Origin: Mesorhizobium sp. M9A.F.Ca.ET.002.03.1.2
GTDB lineage: Bacteria; Pseudomonadota; Alphaproteobacteria; Rhizobiales; Rhizobiaceae
Length of the DNA: 64,000 bases
NCBI RefSeq assembly: GCF_003952365.1
Contig: NZ_CP034443.1
Span: 5,511,001-5,575,000 of the forward strand
Direction: 5' to 3'
Positions 39,992-47,921 of the stretch are shown piece by piece. Both the position numbers and the translations under genes were made by a program. Numbering within the stretch: position 1 is the first letter of the stretch; each line of letters begins with the position of its first letter. The notes beneath the pieces are model-generated. The model saw nothing but the letters and a program-made list of their open reading frames with translations, was not told where the DNA came from and did not search any database.

Positions 39992-40299
39992 GAGCGCCGA
40001 CCAACCGCCGCCGCGCCATCGCCAAGGCGCTGACGGCGCTTTTGCCGCTGGCGCCCTATGCCGATATGGAAAAGATCCGCGCCGACGCCGGCCGGGCGCA
40101 TCTGCACAACCTGCCGCCGACGATTGCCGTTTGGCTGGCGACGATCGCCCATATCCGCCATGTACACACCGACTACGAGAAGCTGCTGGCCGACGGCTAT
40201 GACCGCGACTCGGCGCGCTTCTTCGTCATGGAGCAGACCAACATTGTGCTGACCCGCTGGCGCGCCACGCGCCTGCTCGAAGACGACGAGGAAGAATGA
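39988..40299 (+). CDS. DUF2293-type protein
   Basis: The 103-residue, partly basic protein appears to be a DUF2293 member: PLAPYADMEKIRADAGRAHLHNLPPTIAVWLATIAHIRHVHTDYE (in part) is the conserved helical core, followed by LLADGYDRDSARFFV and an acidic C-terminal tail (EDDEEE). Function is unknown. It is co-translated with trmO (ATGA overlap), so an RNA-related role is possible. The histidine-rich stretch HIRHVHTDYEKL could bind metal or RNA, but nothing shows this directly. Confidence 0.75.
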   Translation: MRAPTNRRRAIAKALTALLPLAPYADMEKIRADAGRAHLHNLPPTIAVWLATIAHIRHVHTDYEKLLADGYDRDSARFFVMEQTNIVLTRWRATRLLEDDEEE

Positions 40300-40402
40300 C
40301 AGCCCTTCAATGGCCCAGCGGCAAGCCCGGCCTGTGTCTTGCGCCACCCGCCGTGCCGCTCTATCCCGCCATCTGAACCGAGACGGCCTGACGGAGGACG
40401 CG

Positions 40403-41362
40403 ATGAGCAACTCGATCGATCGGCAAGCCAATCCGCTGCCGGTGCTCTCCGCCCATCACATCGATCCGCATTCCTATCCCGATGGCGTTGCCTTCCTGGA
40501 CGGCCAATATCTGCCGATGTCGCAAGCCAGGATCTCGGTGCTGGATTGGGGCTTCCTGCATTCCGACGCCACCTACGACACGGTGCATGTCTGGAACGGT
40601 CGCTTCTTCCGCCTCGACCTGCATCTCGATCGCTTCTTCGGCGGGCTGGAAAAGCTGCGCATGACGATCCCGCTCGACCGCGAAGGCGTGGCCGAAATCC
40701 TCCACAATTGCGTGGCGCTGTCGGGTCATCGCGCCGCTTATGTCGAGATGCTGTGCACGCGCGGCGCATCGCCGACCTTCAGCCGTGACCCGCGCGAAGC
40801 GGTCAACCGTTTCATGGCTTTCGCCGTTCCCTTTGGCTCGGTTGCCAATGCCGAGCAATTGCAGCGCGGCCTGCATGTTGCGATCAGCGATAAGGTGCGC
40901 ATCCCTCCGGCCTCGATCGACCCGGCGATCAAGAACTACCATTGGCTCGACCTGGTGCGAGGCCTCTACGACGCCTATGACCGCGGCGCGGAGACCGCGC
41001 TGATCCTCGATTTCAACGGCAATGTCGCGGAAGGCCCCGGCTTCAACGTCTTTTGCGTCGATGACGGCAGACTGTCGACGCCGGCTGTCGGCGTGCTGCC
41101 CGGCATCACCCGTCGCACCGTCTTCGATCTTTGCGCGGACGCGGGGCTTGCCGTCACAGCGGCCGATGTCAGCGTTGTGGCGCTGCGTCGGTCCGACGAG
41201 GTCTTCATCACCTCGACTGCCGGCGGCATCATGCCGGTGACGATGATCGACGGCGCTCCGGTCGCGGACGGCAAGGTCGGCGCAATTACCAGGCGCCTCA
41301 TGGCACTCTATTGGCAAAAGCACGAGGATCCTGCCTGGTCGAGCCCGGTGCGCTATCCCTGA
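40403..41362 (+). CDS. Class IV aminotransferase (D-amino-acid / branched-chain type)
   Basis: This 319-residue fold-type IV PLP enzyme resembles D-alanine and branched-chain aminotransferases. Features are SVLDWGFLHSDATYDTVHVWNGRFFRLDLHLDRF near the N-terminus, the PLP lysine in DPAIKNYHWLD, ALILDFNGNVAEGPGFNVF, and the cofactor-phosphate loop GVLPGITRRTVFD followed by EVFITSTAGGIMPV. The EGPGFN version of the E-x-x-x-x-N motif is usual for uncharacterised rhizobial members. Start ATG 40403 has GGAGG eight bases upstream. Substrate is not determined. Confidence 0.9.
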   Translation: MSNSIDRQANPLPVLSAHHIDPHSYPDGVAFLDGQYLPMSQARISVLDWGFLHSDATYDTVHVWNGRFFRLDLHLDRFFGGLEKLRMTIPLDREGVAEILHNCVALSGHRAAYVEMLCTRGASPTFSRDPREAVNRFMAFAVPFGSVANAEQLQRGLHVAISDKVRIPPASIDPAIKNYHWLDLVRGLYDAYDRGAETALILDFNGNVAEGPGFNVFCVDDGRLSTPAVGVLPGITRRTVFDLCADAGLAVTAADVSVVALRRSDEVFITSTAGGIMPVTMIDGAPVADGKVGAITRRLMALYWQKHEDPAWSSPVRYP

Positions 41363-41463
41363 CCCGGCCGGATGTTGTGGCGTCGGCCCTCATCAACAAA
41401 ACGTGCTCGACCTTGATTGACGGAGCGTGCTTCGTATATGGCGGAAGCGGAGTAGCCTCCGTT

Positions 41464-41523
41464 TAGACCATGATGCCGAACCAAAGAAACGCGTCAGCGA
41501 AAAGTGGAGTCCGGTTTTCTCTG
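41464..41523. repeat. Possible rhizobial REP-like element
   Basis: GACCATGATGCCGAA, then CGAAAAGTGGAGTCCGGTTTTC and TGGTC occur in this order (parts quoted). The GAAAAGTGG...CCGGTTTTC core matches a repeat I remember as common in Mesorhizobium and other Rhizobiales. The outer ACCA/TGGT pair is short. It lies in the 212-bp gap before the SDR gene. Confidence 0.45.
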
Positions 41524-41574
41524 GTCAAACAAGAACTCGAAATCAACGCCCGCAAGGGCAGGAACTGGTGGATC

Positions 41575-42417
41575 ATGACACACAAGGTTTGGTTTATTAC
41601 CGGATCGTCGAAGGGTTTTGGCCGCGTCTGGGCGGAAGCCGCCCTCGCCCGCGGCGACCGTGTCGCTGCGACGGCCCGCAATGTCGGCACGCTTGCCGAT
41701 CTCGTCGATGAATATGGCGACCATATCGCGGCGATAGAGCTCGATGTCACCGACAAGACAGCCGTCGATGCCGCGATTGCCGAAGCGCATAAACGCTTCG
41801 GCCAGCTCGACGTCGTCATAAACAATGCCGGCTATGGCCATTTCGGCGCCATCGAGGAAGTCGGCGAGCAGGAGGCGCGCGACCAGATCGAGACCAACGT
41901 GTTCGGCGCCCTTTGGGTGACCCAGGCCGCCCTGCCGATCATGCGGGCGCAGCGTTCCGGCCATATCATCCAGATTTCGTCGATCGGCGGCGTCAACGCC
42001 TTTGCCTCGCTCGGCCTCTACCATGCCTCGAAATGGGCGCTGGAAGGTTTCAGCCAGGCGCTCAGCCTGGAGGTCGCGGAGTTCGGCATCCATGTGACGC
42101 TTGTCGAGCCGGGCGGCTTCTCTACCGACTGGGCCGGACCGTCGGCCAAGGTCTCGAAGCCGATCGCGGCCTATGAGCCGGCCCGCGCCGCGATGGCGGA
42201 GCGCCGCAAGCGCTCGGTCGCAGGCGATCCCGCCGCCACCGGACCGGCGATGCTTGCGATCGTCGACGCGGCCGAACCGCCGCTCAGGGTGTTCTTCGGC
42301 GATGGCGGTCTGCCGATGATCCGCCAGGAATACGCCAACCGCATCGCGCTCTGGGAAAAGTGGGATCACGTGTCCGACTTGGCGCAGGGGACGAACAAGA
42401 ACCGCAAGGCCGCCTGA
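41575..42417 (+). CDS. SDR-family oxidoreductase (extended C-terminus)
   Basis: The 280-residue protein is a classical SDR: FITGSSKGFGRVWAEAAL is the cofactor loop, NNAGYGHFGA and QISSIGGVNAF hold the NNAG and catalytic serine, and YHASKWAL holds YxxxK. The PGGFSTDW and C-terminal PLRVFFGDGGLPMIRQEY region fit SDR subfamily members annotated as short-chain dehydrogenases with unknown substrates. TARN after the cofactor loop suggests NADP(H). Repeat copy C lies 60 bp after the stop. Confidence 0.9.
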   Translation: MTHKVWFITGSSKGFGRVWAEAALARGDRVAATARNVGTLADLVDEYGDHIAAIELDVTDKTAVDAAIAEAHKRFGQLDVVINNAGYGHFGAIEEVGEQEARDQIETNVFGALWVTQAALPIMRAQRSGHIIQISSIGGVNAFASLGLYHASKWALEGFSQALSLEVAEFGIHVTLVEPGGFSTDWAGPSAKVSKPIAAYEPARAAMAERRKRSVAGDPAATGPAMLAIVDAAEPPLRVFFGDGGLPMIRQEYANRIALWEKWDHVSDLAQGTNKNRKAA

Positions 42418-42476
42418 GGCGATCAGAAAACCTGCTGCGCCGCCTCATGGGGGCATAGCCCTCAGGCCACGCCCCT

Positions 42477-42584
42477 AATGCATGTCGCGCAAAAAGTGTG
42501 CAGCGGTTTTGCGATAACGACATGCATAAAAACAAGAGCCTAAAGCGCGTCGCGTGAATCCGTTCAAACGCGACGCGCTTTAGG
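42477..42584. repeat. Bipartite intergenic repeat, copy C (short form)
   Basis: It has the outer pair GCATGTCGCGC and GCGATAACGACATGC, then a long second hairpin CCTAAAGCGCGTCGCGTG-AATCCGTTCA-AACGCGACGCGCTTTAGG. The right edge overlaps the MOSC gene: the TAA stop of that gene is part of the CCTAAAGCGCG arm. It is the most symmetric of the four copies. Confidence 0.82.
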
Positions 42585-43197
42585 CCCGGTAAATCCACTG
42601 CTCCGGCACGCGCACCGATATCTCCTCGCCTGCCGTGATGCGGCCGGGTTTTTCCACCCAGGCGACGAGGCCGCGCAACCGCTTTGCCGCCTTCGGGAAC
42701 AGCAGCGCGCCGGCCTCATGGTCGGCCATTCCGGCATTTTCGGCGACCGAGCGGCCGGCGATGCGGCACGGTCCATTCTGTGCGTCGACCTTGACGGTGA
42801 CGCCGCCCCTAAAGAACAGCAGCGTGCCGGACGGCAGCATGGAGAGATGCGGCAGGCCTTCGATCAACAGATTGGCGCCGATCCACTCCGGCTTGACCTC
42901 GGCGACGCCCATTCGCCCTGCCACGATCGCCAGTTCGTCCGCCGCCACGACAGACAATTGCCGCTCGTTGCGCATCTCGGTGCCGCGTGTATACCAAGGC
43001 TCGCGCCCACCGGAGCGCCGCGTGATGCCAGCGTGATAATCGCCATCGATGCCATCGAAGCTGACCCGCAATTCATCCACCGCGCGTGTCTCGAAATGAT
43101 CTGATGGCGCGACGTAGAGCGCTGCCACCTGCGCGGCGAGCTTCCGCGCCGGGATGATTTCGACCGGGTTCTCGGCCTCGGGGAAGAGATCCGGCAT
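42580..43197 (-). CDS. MOSC-domain protein
   Basis: The 205-residue product is a MOSC-domain protein, related to the C-terminal domain of molybdenum cofactor sulfurase and to YiiM-like enzymes. Visible features are VDELRVSFDGIDGDYHAG, a glycine-rich NLLIEGLPHLSMLPSG, and VDAQNGPCRIAGRSV with the cysteine position conserved in MOSC proteins. Start chosen at 43197 (MPDLFPEAEN); upstream in-frame ATGs at 43206 and 43215 are possible. The C-terminal WIYRA ends at a stop supplied by repeat copy C. Substrate unknown. Confidence 0.82.
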   Translation of the reverse strand: MPDLFPEAENPVEIIPARKLAAQVAALYVAPSDHFETRAVDELRVSFDGIDGDYHAGITRRSGGREPWYTRGTEMRNERQLSVVAADELAIVAGRMGVAEVKPEWIGANLLIEGLPHLSMLPSGTLLFFRGGVTVKVDAQNGPCRIAGRSVAENAGMADHEAGALLFPKAAKRLRGLVAWVEKPGRITAGEEISVRVPEQWIYRA

Positions 43198-43340
43198 GGG
43201 CTTCATTCCTTGCATGATGCGATGCAATTAGCCGCAGTCGGCTCATCAGGTCCAGTCGAAAGCGCTGATGCTCCAATCAAGAAGCCTGATGCGATTACAC
43301 CGTCGCGTTCCAATGCTGGTGCCGTTCGCGCCGAAATAAA

Positions 43341-44462
43341 TCAGAGCATGCGCAAAAGCGCGCCGCCGATCGAATAGCCGGCGCCGAAGGCGCAGAGCAG
43401 GCCGTAGTCGCCGGCCTTCATGTCCTTGTGGTTCTCCGACAGGGCGACGATCGCGCCGGCGCCGGCGGTGTTGCCGAGGCGCTCCAGCACCATCGGCGCG
43501 CGGTCATGACCGACCTCGTGGCCGAACGACAATTTCAGGATCATGGCGTTCATGCGGGCATTGGCCTGGTGCAGCCAGAAGCGCCGGATCGCTTGCGGCG
43601 TCAGCCCGTGTTCGGCCAAAAATTCGACGATGAACTTGTGCCCGGCGACGGTGACTTCCTTGAACACCTTGTTGCCGACCTGCTTGATCAGATTTCCTTC
43701 CAGATTGATCATATAGGGATCGTCCTGGGCGGTGCGGGTGTGGTAGCCGAGATTGGTGCGGATGTTGTTGGACATCTGCGTCCAGGTGCGCGTGTCGAGC
43801 ACCTCGAAGCGACCCGGCCGCTTCTCGCCTTGGGCAAGCCCCTCGACGACCATCGAGACAGAAGCGTCGCCGAAGATGAAATGCGTCTGCCGGTCGCGGA
43901 AGTTGAGATGACCGGTGATGATCTCCGGCGTCGTCACCAGCACGCGCCTGTGGGCGCCGGCCCGCACCAGATTGACCGCGATGTGCAATGCCGCCGCCGC
44001 CGACGAGCAGCCAAGCCCCATGTCGAAGCCGGCGCCCTTCGTGCCCATAGCCTGCTGCATTTCGATGGCGACCGCCGGATAGGGCCGCTGGTGATGCGAG
44101 GCCGAGCAGATCACCAGGTCGATATCGGATGGTTCCACGCCGGCATAGTCGAGCGCTTTCCTGGCCGACGCGATACCGAACTCGGCTTCCAGCGACAGCG
44201 CATCGTCGGGCCGCGCCGGAATGCGCGGGGCCATCCGGGTCGGGTCGAGAATGCCTTCCCGCTCGATCACATGACGGGTCTTGACGCCCGAAGCGTGGAC
44301 GATGAAGGCACTGTCGGATTTCTGCAGCAGTGTCTCGCCCGAAGCCTGGCGGCGTACATTCTCCATCTCGACCCAGGCATTGAAGCTGTCGACCAGTTCT
44401 TCATTGGTGATCGAAGGCTCGGGGATTTCAACGCCGATGCCGCTGATGATGACGCGATGCAT
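43341..44462 (-). CDS. Beta-ketoacyl-ACP synthase III-like (FabH-type) enzyme
   Basis: This 373-residue thiolase-fold protein resembles KASIII, which condenses an acyl-CoA starter with malonyl-ACP. The catalytic triad is present: cysteine in GFDMGLGCSSAAAAL, histidine in FWLHQANARMN and asparagine in LERLGNTAGAGA. It is longer than E. coli FabH (about 317 residues) and has an insertion near residues 30-70 (NAWVEMENVRRQASGE), as in the rhizobial paralogue family. The start at 44462 (MHRVIISG) is preferred; an upstream ATG at 44501 adds 13 non-conserved residues. It is probably a secondary metabolism or special fatty-acid enzyme rather than the main fabH, which normally sits with plsX. Confidence 0.85.
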   Translation of the reverse strand: MHRVIISGIGVEIPEPSITNEELVDSFNAWVEMENVRRQASGETLLQKSDSAFIVHASGVKTRHVIEREGILDPTRMAPRIPARPDDALSLEAEFGIASARKALDYAGVEPSDIDLVICSASHHQRPYPAVAIEMQQAMGTKGAGFDMGLGCSSAAAALHIAVNLVRAGAHRRVLVTTPEIITGHLNFRDRQTHFIFGDASVSMVVEGLAQGEKRPGRFEVLDTRTWTQMSNNIRTNLGYHTRTAQDDPYMINLEGNLIKQVGNKVFKEVTVAGHKFIVEFLAEHGLTPQAIRRFWLHQANARMNAMILKLSFGHEVGHDRAPMVLERLGNTAGAGAIVALSENHKDMKAGDYGLLCAFGAGYSIGGALLRML

Positions 44463-44659
44463 TTCCAGTCCGTCCCCATGCGCAGGCGTTTCAGGCTTCA
44501 TTTGGGCGCCGTGAAGGCTCGGCGCAACATCCTTGGCACCTAGCTAGTTTATACCGGCTTAAATCAAGTGCCTGAGGTTAAAGACCACGATCTTGCACCG
44601 CTGAAATGCGCATGGCGGCAACACCGGGTCAAGCGCAGCCGGGCAATACCTCTCGGTGG

Positions 44660-45448
44660 CTAGGCGGAGCGCCGCGCGACGATAAAGAGCCTGGGAAAGC
44701 GCAGCAGCACCTTGCTGTTCGCCGTCTTCGGATAGGCCTCAGCGATCGCTGCCGTGTAGCGATCGAGGAAAAGCCGCCGCTCGTCCTCGTCGAGCGGATC
44801 GAGGAACGGCTTCAGTCCGGTCGACTTCAGCCATTCGACGATGGCCCCGGCGTCGGCCAGCGGATGATTGTAGGCAGTGTGCCAGATGTCGAGCCGGTCG
44901 CAGAACGGCGAGAGAAGATCATAGTAGAACGACACCGGCGGCAGCGGCGCGCGCGCGGCACCCCTTAGCTTTTCGGCAAACGGCATTTCGACCGCCGTCT
45001 CCCGCATCAGCCGGTGCGAGGGCTCGCCCATATTGTCGGGCATCTGCACGGCAAGCGCGCCGCCGGGCGCCAAGAAGCCCATCAGCCGCTGGAAGATCGC
45101 CGGATGCTCCGGCAGCCACTGGAACACTGCATTGGCAAAAATCACGTCGACCGGCTTTTCAGGCTGCCACGCCGCCGCGTCCGCCAAGGCAAAGGTGACG
45201 CCGGGCAGACGTGCCCTCGCCTTGTCGATCATGTCAGGCGAGGTGTCGAAACCGCTGACCTGCGCGCCCGGCCAACGCTCGACCAGCAATTCGGTCGAAT
45301 TGCCCGGCCCGCAGCCGATGTCGACCACCCGGCGCGGCGCCTCCACCGGCACCTGGGCGACAAGATCGCGCGACGGCCGCGTGCGCTCGTCCTCGAATTT
45401 CAGATATTGGGCGGCGGACCAGTCGGGTTTTGGCATGCTGTTGTTCAT
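44660..45448 (-). CDS. tam: Trans-aconitate 2-methyltransferase
   Basis: Tam methylates trans-aconitate with SAM, relieving its inhibition of the citric acid cycle. The 262-residue protein has [20 protein letters not shown] at the N-terminus, motif [28 protein letters not shown], and [14 protein letters not shown], all characteristic of Tam. The start overlaps the stop of the RelE-type toxin by 4 bp, so it is the third gene of an antitoxin-toxin-tam transcript. Apart from this unusual coupling the gene is normal. Confidence 0.93.
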   Translation of the reverse strand: MNNSMPKPDWSAAQYLKFEDERTRPSRDLVAQVPVEAPRRVVDIGCGPGNSTELLVERWPGAQVSGFDTSPDMIDKARARLPGVTFALADAAAWQPEKPVDVIFANAVFQWLPEHPAIFQRLMGFLAPGGALAVQMPDNMGEPSHRLMRETAVEMPFAEKLRGAARAPLPPVSFYYDLLSPFCDRLDIWHTAYNHPLADAGAIVEWLKSTGLKPFLDPLDEDERRLFLDRYTAAIAEAYPKTANSKVLLRFPRLFIVARRSA

Positions 45449-45712
45449 CGATAAACCTCGCGACGGTTGCCTATTTCCACGACCAGCACGACGAGCCGGC
45501 TATCCTGAAACTGAGCAATGATTCTGTAGTCGCCGACGCGAAAACGCCAAGCTTCTTCCTTGGTCCCAGTCAGCCGTTTGGCAAGTGCTCTTGGATTGGG
45601 GTGCGCAGAAAACTCTTTGGTGCAGGAATTCGAGGACGCGCCGCTGGTCTTTCGTTGAAAGCCCCTCGATATCTTTTTCGGCTCGCCGCGTGAACTCGAC
45701 ACGCCAATTCAA
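45445..45712 (-). pseudogene. RelE-family toxin, frameshifted
   Basis: The 5' frame encodes VEFTRRAEKDIEGLSTKDQRRVLEFLHQRVF and the 3' frame encodes AHPNPRALAKRLTGTKEEAWRFRVGDYRIIAQ, then [14 protein letters not shown]. Joined, these give a normal-length (about 88 residues) RelE toxin that would cleave mRNA on ribosomes. The join needs removal of one base near 45607-45612 on the minus strand text GTTTTCTGCGCAC. The start is TTG at 45712, overlapping the antitoxin stop as TTGA. Either the toxin is inactive or the assembly has an extra base. The conserved arginines of the C-terminal motif remain. Confidence 0.82.
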
Positions 45713-45957
45713 TCAGCGGCAGGTTTCTTACGCCGTTCCTCGACTTCGCGAAGTTCAAGCTTCCGGATCACCTGCTCCAGCGGAATGCGCGCACCGTCGT
45801 CATCCCTCAGGCGTTCCTCCGCAATCCTGGCATCCTGCCAATCCTCAATGGTCTCAAGAATCGCTTCAACTACTACCTGGTCGATCGTACGGCCGCTGGC
45901 CTTGGCCATGTCGGCCAGCAGCTTCTCGGCTTTTTGCGGCAATTTGACCGTGATCAC
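45709..45957 (-). CDS. RelB/CopG-like antitoxin
   Basis: The 82-residue protein has an N-terminal ribbon-helix-helix (MITVKLPQKAEKLLADMAKASGRTIDQVVVEAILETIEDW) that should bind its own promoter as a dimer, and a charged C-terminal half rich in Arg and Glu that would bind the toxin. Gene order antitoxin-toxin with overlap matches RelBE-type modules. The partner toxin frame is broken, so this antitoxin may survive alone as a regulator of the downstream tam gene; this is inference. Confidence 0.82.
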   Translation of the reverse strand: MITVKLPQKAEKLLADMAKASGRTIDQVVVEAILETIEDWQDARIAEERLRDDDGARIPLEQVIRKLELREVEERRKKPAAD

Positions 45958-46018
45958 GGCAGCTCCATCCGATCAATTTAGGCCAAACGACGATCACCTG
46001 CAACGGATCGCAGGCCCC

Positions 46019-47668
46019 CTACCGCGTCAGCCGCTTATGGGTCATGCGATGCGGGGTCGCCGCTTCCGCGCCCAGGCGGCGCAGCTTGTCCTTCTCATAT
46101 TCCTCGAAATTGCCCTCGAACCATTCGACATGCGCGTCGCCCTCGAAGGCCAGCATATGCGTGGCCATACGGTCGAGGAACATGCGATCGTGGCTGATGA
46201 TGACCGCGCAGCCGGCATAGGCTTCCAGCGCGTCTTCCAGCGCGCTCAGCGTCTCGGTGTCGAGGTCGTTGGTCGGTTCGTCGAGCAGAAGCACGTTGCC
46301 GCCGCCCTTCAGCATCTTGGCCAGATGCACGCGGTTGCGCTGGCCGCCTGAGAGGTTGCCGACCTTTTGCTGCTGGTCGCCGCCGCGGAAATTGAAGGAC
46401 GAACAATAGGCGCGGCTGTTGACCTCGTGCTTGCCGAGCTTGATGACCTCGGCGCCGCCGGAAATCTCTTCCCACACCGTCTTGTTCGCATCGAGTGCGT
46501 CGCGGCTCTGGTCGACATAGCCGAGCTTGACCGTCTCGCCGATGCGCACCGTGCCGGCGTCCGGCTTCTCCTGGCCGGTGAAGGTCTTGAACAGCGTCGT
46601 CTTGCCGGCGCCGTTCGGACCGATGACGCCGACGATGCCGCCCGGCGGCAGCTTGAACGACAGGTCCTCGATCAACAACTCGTCGCCAAAGCCCTTGTTG
46701 AGGCCTTCGACCTCGATGACGACGTTGCCGAGGCGCTCGCTCGACGGAATGACGATCTGCGTGTCGGTCGGCTTGCGGTTCTGCGACTGCTCGACCAGTT
46801 CCTCATAGGCCTTGATACGCGCCTTGGACTTGGTCTGGCGCGCCTTCGGTGAGGACTGAATCCACTCGCGCTCGCGCCAGATCGCTTTCTGGCGGGAGTC
46901 GTCCTCGCGGCCTTCCTGAATCAGGCGCTTGGCCTTGGCGTCGAGATATTTGGTGTAGTTGCCCTCGTAGGGAATGCCCCGGCCGCGATCGAGTTCGAGG
47001 ATCCAGCCGGTCACGTTGTCGAGGAAGTAGCGGTCGTGGGTGATGATCAGCACCGAGCCCGGATAGTCGCGCAGATGCTTTTCCAACCATTGCGTGGTTT
47101 CGGCGTCGAGATGGTTGGTCGGCTCGTCGAGTAGCAGCAGATCGGGCTGTTCCAGAAGCAGACGGCAAAGCGCCACGCGTCGGCGCTCGCCGCCCGACAA
47201 ATTGGTCACCTCGGAATCGGCCGGCGGGCACTGCAGCGCGTCCATCGCCATCTCGACCTGTTGATCGAGGTCCCACAGATTGAGCCTGTCCATCTCGTCC
47301 TGCAGCTTGGCGGACTCGTCCGCCGTCTCGTCGGAATAGTTCATCATCAGCTCGTTGTAGCGCTCGATGATGGCGGTCTTCCTGGCGACGCCGTCCATGA
47401 CGTTTTCGCGCACGGTCTTGCTGTTGTCGAGTTGCGGCTCCTGCGCCAGGTAGCCCACGGTCGCGCCCTCGGCCAGCCACGCCTCGCCCTGGAACTCCTT
47501 GTCGAGCCCGGCCATGATGCGCAGGATGGTCGACTTGCCTGAGCCGTTGGGGCCGAGAATGCCGATCTTGGCGTCCGGATAGAAGGACAGATGAACGTTG
47601 TCGAGCACCTTCTTGGTGCCATAGGCCTTCGACAGGCCGGACATGTGATAGATGAACTGGCGTGCCAC
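46019..47668 (-). CDS. ettA: Energy-dependent translational throttle protein EttA (ABC-F)
   Basis: EttA is a cytoplasmic ABC-F ATPase that binds the ribosomal E site and restrains the first peptide-bond step when ATP is low. The 549-residue product has two ATPase domains: Walker A GPNGSGKST and GPNGAGKTT, signature LSGGERRRVALCRLLL and LSGGQRNRVHLAKML, and Walker B LLLLDEPTNHLD and VLLLDEPTNDLD. The linker between them contains SPKARQTKSKARI, and the arm insertion after the first Walker A region matches EttA. Length agrees with the family (about 555). Confidence 0.95.
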   Translation of the reverse strand: MARQFIYHMSGLSKAYGTKKVLDNVHLSFYPDAKIGILGPNGSGKSTILRIMAGLDKEFQGEAWLAEGATVGYLAQEPQLDNSKTVRENVMDGVARKTAIIERYNELMMNYSDETADESAKLQDEMDRLNLWDLDQQVEMAMDALQCPPADSEVTNLSGGERRRVALCRLLLEQPDLLLLDEPTNHLDAETTQWLEKHLRDYPGSVLIITHDRYFLDNVTGWILELDRGRGIPYEGNYTKYLDAKAKRLIQEGREDDSRQKAIWREREWIQSSPKARQTKSKARIKAYEELVEQSQNRKPTDTQIVIPSSERLGNVVIEVEGLNKGFGDELLIEDLSFKLPPGGIVGVIGPNGAGKTTLFKTFTGQEKPDAGTVRIGETVKLGYVDQSRDALDANKTVWEEISGGAEVIKLGKHEVNSRAYCSSFNFRGGDQQQKVGNLSGGQRNRVHLAKMLKGGGNVLLLDEPTNDLDTETLSALEDALEAYAGCAVIISHDRMFLDRMATHMLAFEGDAHVEWFEGNFEEYEKDKLRRLGAEAATPHRMTHKRLTR

Positions 47669-47921
47669 GCGCGCTTTCCCTGAAAAGTCGACTGGAATGT
47701 CGGATTGAATGGAAGTTGCGCGCTATGTAGGCGATGCAGCGCCGAACGGCAAACTGTTTTGGCGCTTCAATCCTGTCTCCGGGCCGGAAGCACTCATCGA
47801 AGCGGCGACGTTTTCGGTTCGCCGCATAGTCGGGCGAAAGCTCCGGTTAACCATTCCGCGTCAAAAAGGTGTTGGATGGGGAATCGCCGGTAAGCCGCGA
47901 TTTCCACAGAGAGATCGGACC

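Noticed and set aside
41494..42369. Minus-strand frame of 291 codons opposite the SDR gene
   Set aside because: It is the complement of a clear SDR with all catalytic motifs and has no recognisable domain.
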